Below, piece after piece: positions 22,999-30,742 of a stretch of DNA of 64,000 nucleotides (the stretch's first letter is position 1; every line of letters starts with the position of its first letter). The notes below the pieces were generated by a model, which ran no database searches, had not been told where the DNA came from, and saw nothing but the letters and a program-made list of their open reading frames with translations. A program made the translations under genes and the position numbers. Source of the stretch: Tumebacillus permanentifrigoris (lineage in GTDB: Bacteria; Bacillota; Bacilli; Tumebacillales; Tumebacillaceae); NCBI RefSeq assembly GCF_003148565.1, contig NZ_QGGL01000003.1:124001-188000 (forward strand). The letters are read 5' to 3'.

Positions 22999-23180
22999 TT
23001 ATCCAACGGAACATAAATGTGTGCAAGGGAAGTATTCATCGAATGCGTTGTGCCGCGCAAGTGAAATGGAGTAGCCTATGTTCAATTCTGAACATTTATG
23101 AGATAATTAATAAAAACGAGACGAAGTATACAAAGGTATAGTTAATTACATTCGTTACTGCAAATTGGAGGTACAATTAC

Positions 23181-24269
23181 ATGAGTGTTGGCACCCTTGT
23201 ACAAGGGCAGGACTTAATCCGCCTCCGTCATGAAGCATTATCAAAACGATTCGACGCGTCATCAGGTTCTAAGATAATAAATCTTTATCGAGATCTTCTT
23301 GGCGAGACTGATATGAAACGAATGAGTCTCAAAGATGCATCGGATCTATGTTTAAAACAAGCCCTTCTTTTAGGGAGCGATGTTGTTCAACAATTCTTCT
23401 ATGCAATGGAAGGGAAAACAGCCAAGCGATTGGCTCTATTCCAGATCGATCGATCGAAAATCAGTGCCTTTGCCAGAGAGCATTTCCCGCAAGCGTTTAA
23501 TGATGTTGGTCTTGGAGACTTTTACAACAATTTCACTTTACGAGAAGTTGGCGAGTCACCATCCATAATTGGTTTTACAAGAAGAGATGGCTACTTAGAG
23601 GTTCGGTGGGCTCAACTGAGAAAAACTCGAAACGACGATCATACAGAGAATTATTATTACTATTCTGTGGCTTCAAAGATTTTCTTAGCAACAAGGATCT
23701 GTTACATGTTGTTTGATTCAATCAGAAGAGGCGACGTAGAATCAAGTTGGAGACTCAGCGTCATGCCGGAGTACAAGGACAAATTAGTCGAATTTCTGAA
23801 ATGCGAAGTTGATGATGTAATGAAGTTCCCTTTGGGTTGGGCCTTACAGGAAAAGTTGATCAAGTCAATGGAACTGTCAGCAACGATGGATAAATATCCG
23901 CAAATCTTCAACTCCCCGGAAGAGAACAAGATCACAGGCGCGAAATTTGAGAAGAAGCAACCGAAATTCAAGCGAATTCACCCCACGGACGATGATGGTA
24001 CCTTCACCGAAGCTGAGACTCACCTGATTGTAGAGTGCTTGGAAGACCATGACTACCAACTTGTTCAAATTTCATACATAAAACAACTAGGGGATGAGTA
24101 TGCTCATCTAGAAGTGTTTTTAGAAGGAGAAATTCAGATCCGAAAAGGTCTGATGATGGAAGGGGAGATAGACGATGTCGTTCGAGAGCTACTACAAAGA
24201 AGTTCAGTTGTCTCACGACCAACATACAAACCTCATCCGGACACTGGGCAACTCCAAGCAAATATTTGA
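23181..24269 (+). CDS. Unknown 362-residue protein, first gene of accessory cassette
   Basis: ATG 23181 with GGAGG nine bases upstream. Soluble, no signal peptide or membrane helix. N-terminal half is helical ('LRHEALSKRFDASSGSKIINLYRDLLGE', 'ASDLCLKQALLLGSDVVQQFFYAMEGKTAKRLALFQIDRSK'); the middle has a beta-rich block 'SIIGFTRRDGYLEVRWAQLRKT'; the end is acidic then mixed. I recognise no domain or catalytic motif. Base composition is clearly more AT-rich than the flanking core genes, and codons such as AGA, ATA and TTA are common, which suggests transfer. It overlaps the next gene by 95 bases. Defence or phage-related function is a guess from the island context only. Confidence 0.75.
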   Translation: MSVGTLVQGQDLIRLRHEALSKRFDASSGSKIINLYRDLLGETDMKRMSLKDASDLCLKQALLLGSDVVQQFFYAMEGKTAKRLALFQIDRSKISAFAREHFPQAFNDVGLGDFYNNFTLREVGESPSIIGFTRRDGYLEVRWAQLRKTRNDDHTENYYYYSVASKIFLATRICYMLFDSIRRGDVESSWRLSVMPEYKDKLVEFLKCEVDDVMKFPLGWALQEKLIKSMELSATMDKYPQIFNSPEENKITGAKFEKKQPKFKRIHPTDDDGTFTEAETHLIVECLEDHDYQLVQISYIKQLGDEYAHLEVFLEGEIQIRKGLMMEGEIDDVVRELLQRSSVVSRPTYKPHPDTGQLQANI

Positions 24270-24486
24270 CTGCTATGACGTTGCGGATCTTCTTCGAATT
24301 ACTCCTCTTACAGCTCAGGCTATTTGCATAAAATTGGTCAGATCAGAGTTGTTCGTATACGTTTTTTATTCTGAATGTCCCTCGTGCGGATGGTCGAATC
24401 TAATACACGAAAAAGAAGTTGTTTGCGGACATTGCGGTGAAGAATTCTTTGCGAAAAGTGTCAACAAGTCATACAAGTTGAAATAA
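24175..24486 (+). CDS. Zinc-ribbon protein, second gene of accessory cassette
   Basis: 103 residues from ATG 24175, with AAGGGGAG eight bases upstream inside the preceding gene; the two genes overlap by 95 bases in different frames. The N-terminal 60 residues look like a winged-helix/HTH ('FDCYDVADLLRITPLTAQAICIKLVRSEL'); residues about 66-88 contain two CxxC pairs, CPSC and CGHC, making a zinc ribbon. It could bind nucleic acid and work with the first protein. No family recognised. A terminator follows at 24513. Confidence 0.72.
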   Translation: MSFESYYKEVQLSHDQHTNLIRTLGNSKQIFDCYDVADLLRITPLTAQAICIKLVRSELFVYVFYSECPSCGWSNLIHEKEVVCGHCGEEFFAKSVNKSYKLK

Positions 24487-24512
24487 CTTCGGCGAAGTAA
24501 TCACATGTAAAT

Positions 24513-24555
24513 TGTAAACCCACTGACCGCATCTCTGTAGTCAAGGGGTTTTTAT
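24513..24555 (+). terminator. Terminator after the unknown cassette
   Basis: AAACCC-A-CTGAC pairs with GTCA-A-GGGGTTT (bulged stem), followed by TTATT. Confidence 0.65.
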
Positions 24556-24577
24556 TCTCCGAAATTCTGGAGTAGCA

Positions 24578-24920
24578 TTAGCGGAACCGAATCCCGTCCG
24601 TTGTGATCCTCCACTTGTAGTCCGGTGCTGTCTCTAACAATGCAAGGTGTTGAGATTGGAACATAGTGCGAAGAAACTTACTAAAGGCACTTGTGACGCT
24701 ATTCCGGGGATAATAAGAATCGTACCGTTCGCTCCAATTCTTAAAGGGCATGCCAGCATCACTCACTCTGCGATAAGCAACCGCCAACGCAAGTACATCC
24801 GCGAACAACTTCCTATCTCTTCACGATCTTTTAAGGCGCGCAATTTGATCTTTGTGATATAAGTCTTTAAGGGGATCTCGATAGCTGTCCGGTTTACCTC
24901 GTTAATCAGGTTTTGTTGCG
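24578..24920 (-). pseudogene. Frameshifted unknown gene remnant
   Basis: Leftward, one frame carries 'NEVNRTAIEIPLKTYITKIK' (upstream) and the adjacent frame carries 'KLFADVLALAVAYRRVSDAG' through 'YKWRITTDGIRFR' to the stop at 24578; the frames meet around 24815, where a TGA interrupts. Together they look like one protein of about 110 residues that has suffered a frameshift. Function is not recognisable. It lies between the unknown cassette and the dead yolD. Confidence 0.45.
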
Positions 24921-24930
24921 TTCACTTGTT

Positions 24931-25045
24931 TCAACCTCTGTTATGCGTTTCACTTCTCAGCGCCATCGCCGACCGATGCTCCGGTAGGATTATGTGGTGG
25001 CTCTCCCAAAGTTTATTTGCGCGTTGCTTTCCGAAAATATTTCAT
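24931..25045 (-). pseudogene. Decayed YolD-like gene (N-terminal fragment)
   Basis: Leftward from ATG 25045, a short N-terminus is followed by a frameshift near 25013 and then 'RANKLWESHHIILPEHRSAM' and a stop at 24931. This aligns with 'RVKKLWEGHRMIIPEHRARM' of the intact yolD at 7331-7651, and the DNA identity extends into the promoter: AAACGTTTGTTT (25061-25072) corresponds to the LexA-type box GAATGTTTGTTC of the intact gene. The C-terminal two thirds are missing. Confidence 0.8.
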
Positions 25046-25235
25046 CCTGATCATGATTGAAAACGTTTGTTTTTATTTTTGTGGATGAGCTATTGTTATT
25101 GTCAACCCCGAAAAGAAACGGGTACGAAAGATCAAGGGCTTACTGTTTGACTGGCAACGAGAGGAATGCAGTACTTTAGAGTAAGACTAGGCCCAACCGA
25201 ATATAGATTGGGCTTTTATTTTGCAGAAACCAATT
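25046..25235. other. Degraded intergenic region
   Basis: Contains the worn promoter of the dead yolD and, on the plus strand, a protein-like tail 'KIKGLLFDWQREECSTLE' ending at a stop near 25168, followed by a terminator at 25190-25223 (GCCCAA / TTGGGC then TTTTATTTT). No intact gene. Confidence 0.4.
25190..25223 (+). terminator. Orphan plus-strand terminator
   Basis: GCCCAA-CCGAATATAGA-TTGGGC followed by TTTTATTTT; probably belonged to a gene now lost. Confidence 0.6.
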
Positions 25236-25237
25236 AG

Positions 25238-25267
25238 ACAAAAAACCCCTTTTCTAGGGGTTTTTGC
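25238..25267 (-). terminator. Terminator for secreted protein gene 25268-25564
   Basis: Read leftward AAACCCCT-AGAA-AGGGGTTT followed by TTTG, directly after the stop codon. Confidence 0.8.
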
Positions 25268-25564
25268 TTACTTTTTGATGAAAGTGCCGTACTCGGTCAC
25301 GACCTTGAACGTGTCTTGATTAATAGAGTCTATGTCCGATACAACTTGTTCCGCGGGTATTGAGATATCTTTGGTGGTTCGCTCAAACTCACCGAACTCA
25401 GTACCAATCGTCTGAATTGATTTTTTAGCAGAATCCAGTTCAGCAGGTGTCGCTTGACGAGGCAGGGTAGTAGATGCGTTGGTTGCATTAGCAGCAACTG
25501 TACCGACACTTGCGATAATAATGGCGGAAACAAGAATCAAAAATCTCTTTTTTGAAGATTTCAC
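25268..25564 (-). CDS. Small secreted hypothetical protein A
   Basis: 98 residues, GTG start at 25564 after GGGAGAGG. Signal peptide about 1-27 ('FLILVSAIIIASVGTVAANA'). The mature part starts with 'LPRQATPAELDSAKKSIQTI', which closely parallels 'VPHKATATELANAQASLIQA' in the next gene (25666-26229), so the two are paralogues sharing a pro-region or binding helix. No enzymatic motif. The AT-rich composition fits the surrounding island. Confidence 0.75.
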   Translation of the reverse strand: MKSSKKRFLILVSAIIIASVGTVAANATNASTTLPRQATPAELDSAKKSIQTIGTEFGEFERTTKDISIPAEQVVSDIDSINQDTFKVVTEYGTFIKK

Positions 25565-25665
25565 CTTATCCTCTCCCTTTGAAAATATTAAAAAAAATTA
25601 TACATAAAACGAATTTTTTGAGAAGATTAATAAAAGCGTCTCTAACGAGATGCCGTAGCAGCTTT

Positions 25666-26229
25666 CTAGTAGTAGTAGACGTATCCGTTTCCTTCCATGT
25701 CACCAGTTTCCGTGTCTTGTGTGAGATTCCAAATCCGTAATTTATATTGTCCGTGGGGGACGTTGTAGAAGCTAAACGAAATGTTACTGCTTGTGTAGTT
25801 GCCTTTTAGTGTGTAGATACCCGTCGTGGTACCCGGTCCTTGAGCGACAAGTTGATAACCACTCGTAACTACGTGAGAAGTTACAAGTCCATCCATTGGG
25901 TACTGAACAACTTTGACAACAACTTGTTCTCCATCAGTGGTAACGCCATAAGTCGCAATAGTGTCGATGTAGTTTCCTTTTCGTAAACCACTATATGAAA
26001 AAAGTGGCGACACCAAGGTCGGAGTGATTGACCTTTTTTTGTTCGGGAATCTTACTTCATAGTCAGAAGCCGGGATTGCTTGAATGAGACTTGCTTGGGC
26101 ATTGGCCAACTCGGTTGCTGTGGCCTTGTGCGGTACACTAACCCCACTCGTGGCACCCGTAGCAAAAGCCGAAGTGCCTACCATTGATATCAAGAGGGTC
26201 AATGCGATAGTTCCAACAAGTTTTTTCAT
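25666..26229 (-). CDS. Small secreted hypothetical protein B
   Basis: 187 residues from ATG 26229, with GGAGG ten bases upstream. Signal peptide about 1-25 (AFA). The mature N-terminus 'VPHKATATELANAQASLIQA' is shared with the 98-residue neighbour. The rest is beta-rich, ending in a module 'GNYTSSNISFSFYNVPHGQY' and 'KLRIWNLTQDTETGDMEG' that looks like an immunoglobulin-like/carbohydrate-binding sandwich. No catalytic motif and no recognised family. Probably co-transcribed with the downstream gene at 25268. Confidence 0.78.
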   Translation of the reverse strand: MKKLVGTIALTLLISMVGTSAFATGATSGVSVPHKATATELANAQASLIQAIPASDYEVRFPNKKRSITPTLVSPLFSYSGLRKGNYIDTIATYGVTTDGEQVVVKVVQYPMDGLVTSHVVTSGYQLVAQGPGTTTGIYTLKGNYTSSNISFSFYNVPHGQYKLRIWNLTQDTETGDMEGNGYVYYY

Positions 26230-26595
26230 TGAATTGAGACCTCCGAAGGGATTTACTAGATACGAACATATTATAACAATTTATATACTATCGGTAAATG
26301 TATACCGATGATTCAGGCTGGGATTTATTAATTTAAGTGAGGGTTATTCAGATGTCTACTATCGACCCTTGCAAGTGAGTCGGTACTACGATGAATGATG
26401 GGTTGCGTACTTGGTCTTACTCGTACCAATGCCCATATCGGAAAACAAACGTCAGAGTAGCGCAACGGATTACAAGCAACTACACAAACAGAAAAATACT
26501 TCAGGTAGTGCTTTCATCAAACCACCGTATTGCACTTCATGATACCTACAGCCTCTATGTGGTAGAATAGGGAGGAAAGTTGAGGGGTGATGCAC
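26230..26595. other. Divergent intergenic region before hflX
   Basis: 366 bases without a gene. The left part holds the leftward promoter of the secreted pair in AT-rich sequence. Close to hflX there is an extended -10 element TGGTAGAAT (about 26560-26568). No strong -35, no riboswitch fold seen. Confidence 0.45.
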
Positions 26596-27969
26596 ATGCA
26601 TGAAATTCATGACAACCAAGGGCGCCCGGAGCGCGCAGTCCTCGTCGGGCTGAAGCTCTCGCGCCATGATGAAGAGATCTGGAAGATGGCATTTACCGAA
26701 TTGTACGGTCTCGTCGAGACCGCAGGAGCGGACGTGGTCACCGAAGTGTTGCAGAACCGCGACCTGCCCGATTCGGCAACCTACATAGGCAAAGGCAAGC
26801 TGGCCGAATTGAAAGCGATCATTGAGGAACTGCAAATCGACTTGGTCGTGTTCGATTCGGAACTCTCGCCTAAGCATGTACGGAATTTGGAAAATGCGCT
26901 GCCGTGCCGGGTGCTCGACCGCACGCAGATCATCTTGGATATTTTTGCAATGCGCGCCAAAACCCGCGAAGGCAAGCTGCAGGTCGAACTCGCGCAGTTG
27001 CACTACCTGATGCCCCGACTCGCTGGACAGGGTTCGTCCATGTCGCGACTGGGTGGCGGGATCGGGACACGCGGACCAGGGGAAACCAAGCTGGAGACCG
27101 ACCGCCGTCACATCCGGGGGCGCGTCTTGGAGCTGACTCGCCAGTTGGATGAAGTTCGCAAGCACCGCGAGTTGCACAAGAAACGCCGCAAAAAGCAGGA
27201 GATCCCGGTGATCGCCTTCGTGGGCTACACCAACGCCGGCAAGTCGACGCTGATGAAAGCGATCGTCGAGCGTTACGGCAGCGGCAACCGCGAAGTGGCA
27301 GAAGGCCGCAACCGCCTGTTCGACACGCTGGACACGACGACGCGGCAGGTGCAGTTGCCCGATGGGCAGACGGCAATTTTCTCCGATACGGTCGGGTTCA
27401 TCCAGCAACTGCCGCACTCGTTGGTGCGCGCGTTCCGTTCGACGCTGGAGGAGACGGCGGAGGCCGATCTGATCGTACACGTGGTCGATGCCAGCCATTC
27501 GGGCTTTGACGTGCAGATGGCGACCGTATATGATGTGCTCCAAGAGTTGAAAGTGCTGGATCGACCGATTCTCACCGTGTTCAACAAGATCGATCTCGTG
27601 CCAGGGGAGTGGATCGGCAACGACCCGACTTCCACGGCGACAGTGCGCGTGTCGGCTGCCAAGGGTGACGGGCTGGACGTGCTCATGGAAAAAGCGAACG
27701 AACTTGCGGGCGTTCGCCACCTGCTGGTGACGGTTGAAGTTCCGTACCGTGAAGCGGCGATTATGGCGCAAGTACACCGTGAAGGCCGCATCCACGAAGA
27801 GGAGCATCGGGAAAACGGTACTTATATGAAGGCAGAGGTTCCGCAGAAGCTGTTGGACGACCTGCGTCCCTACTTCCTCAGTGAAGCGCAGGAGATCCTC
27901 CCGCCGAAGGAAACCAAGAAAATCTACTTCGACTTCACCACGCCACAAGCGGACGATATCTTGCACTAG
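26596..27969 (+). CDS. hflX: GTPase HflX
   Basis: 457 residues. N-terminal HflX domain ('YIGKGKLAEL', 'VVFDSELSPKHVRNLE', 'RVLDRTQIILDIFAMRAKTREGKLQVELAQL') and the Gly-rich linker 'GGGIGTRGPGETKLETDRR' precede a GTPase domain with G1 GYTNAGKST, G3 DTVGF and G4 NKID. HflX is a ribosome-splitting and rescue GTPase. Three in-frame starts are clustered; I prefer ATG 26596 because it lies eight bases after GAGGGG. In B. subtilis the homologue (ynbA) lies upstream of ynbB and glnRA, the same order as here with a DUF817 gene inserted. Confidence 0.93.
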   Translation: MHEIHDNQGRPERAVLVGLKLSRHDEEIWKMAFTELYGLVETAGADVVTEVLQNRDLPDSATYIGKGKLAELKAIIEELQIDLVVFDSELSPKHVRNLENALPCRVLDRTQIILDIFAMRAKTREGKLQVELAQLHYLMPRLAGQGSSMSRLGGGIGTRGPGETKLETDRRHIRGRVLELTRQLDEVRKHRELHKKRRKKQEIPVIAFVGYTNAGKSTLMKAIVERYGSGNREVAEGRNRLFDTLDTTTRQVQLPDGQTAIFSDTVGFIQQLPHSLVRAFRSTLEETAEADLIVHVVDASHSGFDVQMATVYDVLQELKVLDRPILTVFNKIDLVPGEWIGNDPTSTATVRVSAAKGDGLDVLMEKANELAGVRHLLVTVEVPYREAAIMAQVHREGRIHEEEHRENGTYMKAEVPQKLLDDLRPYFLSEAQEILPPKETKKIYFDFTTPQADDILH

Positions 27970-27989
27970 ACAACATGGAGGACGACAGG

Positions 27990-28805
27990 ATGAACACAAC
28001 TCGGCTGCGCAACGGCGTGTTGGATCTGGCGCATTTCACGTATCAAGAGGCGATGTCTTGTCTGTTCGCGGTGTTTATCTTCGGCATGTTAGCGATCTCG
28101 CACAAGTTGCAGATCCCCGGACTCCATCGCTATGACCTGCTGTTGATCGCCTGTCTGCTCATGCAAGTGCTGATGTACAAAACCGGTCTGGAGACCAAGG
28201 ACGAAGTGAAAGTCATCGCCGTCTTTCACTTGATCGGTTTGGCATTGGAGCTGTTCAAGGTGCAGATGGGCTCATGGGCATACCCAGAACCGGCGTGGTC
28301 GAAGATCGCGGGCGTGCCGTTGTACAGCGGATTCATGTACGCAAGCGTCGCGAGCTATGTCTGCCAAGCATGGCGACGCTTGGACATGCAACTTTCCTAT
28401 TACCCGAAGTGGTGGCTGGCGATGCCAGTCGCTGCGGCGGGCTATCTGAATTTTTTCACCCACCATTACATCGGGGACTACCGCTGGTGGATTCTGCTGG
28501 CAGTCGTCGTCGTATTCTGGCGCACGCGGGTGCTCTATCAAGTGCGAGGTCGCGTGCGCAGCATGCCGCTGGTGCTGGCGTTTTTTCTCGTCGGGCTGTT
28601 CATCTACTTCGGTGAGAACATCGCGACTTTCTACGGCGCGTGGCAATATCCAGACCAAAAACAGGGTTGGCATCTGGTCGACCTCAGCAAGATCAGTTCG
28701 TGGTTCCTGTTGATCATCGTCGAGGGCATCCTCGTGGCGCAAATGAAGCGTGTGAAAGCTAACTTGACGCACGAAGAAGCCAAGCGGCAGACGAGTGCGG
28801 CCTAA
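27990..28805 (+). CDS. DUF817 polytopic membrane protein
   Basis: 271 residues from ATG 27990 (GGAGG at 27977-27981). Seven or eight hydrophobic segments and the DUF817 hallmarks 'ELFKVQMGSWAYPEP', 'GVPLYSGFMYASVASYVCQAWRRLD' and 'FFTHHYIGDYRWW'. Members are related in shape to carotenoid biosynthesis and CrtA-like membrane proteins, but no activity is established. Likely in the hflX transcript (20-base gap). Confidence 0.85.
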   Translation: MNTTRLRNGVLDLAHFTYQEAMSCLFAVFIFGMLAISHKLQIPGLHRYDLLLIACLLMQVLMYKTGLETKDEVKVIAVFHLIGLALELFKVQMGSWAYPEPAWSKIAGVPLYSGFMYASVASYVCQAWRRLDMQLSYYPKWWLAMPVAAAGYLNFFTHHYIGDYRWWILLAVVVVFWRTRVLYQVRGRVRSMPLVLAFFLVGLFIYFGENIATFYGAWQYPDQKQGWHLVDLSKISSWFLLIIVEGILVAQMKRVKANLTHEEAKRQTSAA

Positions 28806-28842
28806 GGCCAGAATTGTATCTACCAGATAGGAGCGACTTGAC

Positions 28843-30111
28843 TTGTCTTTATTGAACTTACTGCACGACCCTGCATGGACAGCGCTGGCTGCCCAGATTG
28901 AAACCAAGATCTCCGACCAATTCCGTCACATCGAGGATGTGGCGCTGTACAACCAAGCCAAAGTCCTACAAGCCTTCCAAGCGGAAAAAGTCGCCGATTT
29001 CCACTTCGCCTCGTCGACAGGCTACGGCCACAACGATGCAGGCCGCGAAACGTTGGAAGTCGTCTATGCCAAGACGTTCGGCGCAGAGTCTGCACTGGTG
29101 CGCCCGCACATCGTCTCGGGAACGCACGCGATCTCGCTCGCGCTCTATGGCGTGCTTCGCCCAGGCGACGAATTGCTGTACATCAGCGGCAAACCCTATG
29201 ACACGCTGGAGGAAGTGATCGGCGTGCGCGGGGAAGCGGGTGAAGGTTCGTTGCGCGAGTTCGGCGTGTCGTTCGATTGTGTGCCGCTGAAAGAGTCGGG
29301 CAAGGTCAACTACGAGGAAGTCGCGCGCAAGATCAAGCCGAACACCAAGATGATCGGCATCCAGCGTTCGGCAGGCTACTCGTGGCGATCCTCGTTCACG
29401 GTCGAGGAGATCGGGGAGATGGTGAAGTTTGTGAAGGAGCTCAAGCCGGATGTCGTCGTGTTTGTCGACAACTGCTATGGTGAATTCACGGAAAAAACCG
29501 AACCGACCGAAGTCGGCGCTGACCTCGTCGTCGGGTCGCTGATCAAAAACCCTGGCGGCGGCCTCGCACCGAGCGGGGGCTACGTGGTGGGTCGAGCTGA
29601 TCTCGTACACCGTGCCGCCTGCCGCCTGACCTCGCCAGGCATCGCGGCCGAGCAAGGGGCGATGCTTGGCACCAACCGGGCGCTGTTCCAAGGCTTTTTC
29701 CTCGCGCCGCATGTTGTTGGCGAAGCGCTAAAAGGCGCGGTTTTTGCCGCCGCGCTTTTTGAAGAGTTGGGCATGGTCACCCATCCGTCCGCTGTCGAGC
29801 GCCGCACCGACATCATCCAAGCGGTCAAACTCGGAACCAAGGAACGCCTGATCGGGTTCTGCCAGTCGATCCAGTCGGCTGCACCCGTCGATTCGCATGT
29901 CAACTTAGAACCGTGGGCGATGCCGGGCTATGCGGATGAAGTGATCATGGCAGCAGGTGCGTTCATCCAAGGCTCGTCGATCGAACTTTCGGCCGACGGC
30001 CCGATCCGCGAACCGTTCATCGGCTATATGCAAGGCGGCCTGACCTACCAGCACACCAAGATCGCGGTGTTGTCTGCTGTTGCCAATTTAAAAGCGGCGG
30101 GCCACCTATAG
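28843..30111 (+). CDS. ynbB: YnbB-type PLP-dependent enzyme (methionine gamma-lyase family, 'aluminium resistance')
   Basis: 422 residues, TTG start after AGGAG. Fold type I PLP enzyme: 'FHFASSTGYGHNDAGRETLE' near residue 55, 'RPHIVSGTHAISLALYGVLRPGDELLYISGKPYDTLEEVIG', and the PLP-binding lysine in 'VVGSLIKNPGGGLAPSGGY'. Family PF06838 (Met gamma-lyase-like). The exact substrate is not established. Gene order hflX-(DUF817)-ynbB-glnR-glnA mirrors B. subtilis, which supports the assignment. Ends at a strong terminator. Confidence 0.9.
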   Translation: MSLLNLLHDPAWTALAAQIETKISDQFRHIEDVALYNQAKVLQAFQAEKVADFHFASSTGYGHNDAGRETLEVVYAKTFGAESALVRPHIVSGTHAISLALYGVLRPGDELLYISGKPYDTLEEVIGVRGEAGEGSLREFGVSFDCVPLKESGKVNYEEVARKIKPNTKMIGIQRSAGYSWRSSFTVEEIGEMVKFVKELKPDVVVFVDNCYGEFTEKTEPTEVGADLVVGSLIKNPGGGLAPSGGYVVGRADLVHRAACRLTSPGIAAEQGAMLGTNRALFQGFFLAPHVVGEALKGAVFAAALFEELGMVTHPSAVERRTDIIQAVKLGTKERLIGFCQSIQSAAPVDSHVNLEPWAMPGYADEVIMAAGAFIQGSSIELSADGPIREPFIGYMQGGLTYQHTKIAVLSAVANLKAAGHL

Positions 30112-30114
30112 CAG

Positions 30115-30157
30115 GGGAAAAAAGACCAAGTGGGGCGACCAACTTGGTCTTTTTTCA
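30115..30157 (+). terminator. Terminator after ynbB
   Basis: AAAAAAGACCAAGT and ACTTGGTCTTTTTT form a perfect 14-bp stem. Confidence 0.92.
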
Positions 30158-30165
30158 AAAAGTGA

Positions 30166-30216
30166 TGTCAACTTAGCTCACACGTGTTGACAGATATTCA
30201 GGACACAGCATATACT
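30166..30216 (+). promoter_or_regulatory. GlnR/TnrA box and sigma-A promoter of glnRA
   Basis: TGTCA-ACTTAGC-TCACA (30166-30182) is a perfect TGTNA-N7-TNACA site. It lies directly upstream of TTGACA (30187-30192), 18 bases before TATACT (30211-30216). This arrangement fits feedback repression of the glnRA operon by GlnR under nitrogen excess, as in B. subtilis. Confidence 0.9.
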
Positions 30217-30247
30217 GGGAGTAGCTTAGAGAGAGGCGCTGGTGTGG

Positions 30248-30682
30248 ATGAATGATCAGATCCGACGCAACCTCGCCCTGTTTCCAATCGGGATCGTCCA
30301 GAAGCTGACCGACCTCACCGCCCGTCAGATCCGCTACTACGAGCAACATCAGCTCGTCTACCCGGCACGGACGGAAGGCAACCAACGACTGTATTCCTTC
30401 AACGATGTGGAGCGGCTGCTGGAGGTCAAGAAGCTGATCGAGCAGGGGTTGAACATCGCGGGGATTAAGACAGTATTGGGTACGGCGAAGACAGCTTCCG
30501 AATTGCTGCCGATCAGTGAAAAGGAACAAGCTAAGATGGTCAAGGAGGTCAAGCGCGACCTGTCTGACCGAGAACTTCGCGATCTGTTGAAAAAGGAAAT
30601 CCTGCATACGCACAAGCCAGGCCTGAAGGGCATGCAGCACAACTCCTTCAACGCCGGCGACCTGTCGCGGTTTTTCCACTAA
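30248..30682 (+). CDS. glnR: Glutamine synthetase repressor GlnR
   Basis: 144 residues, MerR family. Winged HTH at the N-terminus ('FPIGIVQKLTDLTARQIRYYEQHQLVYPARTEGNQRLYSFNDVERLLEVKKLIEQGLNIAGIK') and the GlnR-specific C-terminal autoinhibitory tail ending 'NAGDLSRFFH', the segment that receives the feedback-inhibited GlnA signal. ATG 30248 is chosen over GTG 30242 because MNDQIRRN then aligns with the B. subtilis start. Followed 60 bases later by glnA. Confidence 0.95.
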   Translation: MNDQIRRNLALFPIGIVQKLTDLTARQIRYYEQHQLVYPARTEGNQRLYSFNDVERLLEVKKLIEQGLNIAGIKTVLGTAKTASELLPISEKEQAKMVKEVKRDLSDRELRDLLKKEILHTHKPGLKGMQHNSFNAGDLSRFFH

Positions 30683-30742
30683 TATACAAAGAACCACCGC
30701 CCGCCGGTTAGAGGGGTGGGGTCGAGGAGGAACAGAAACCAC

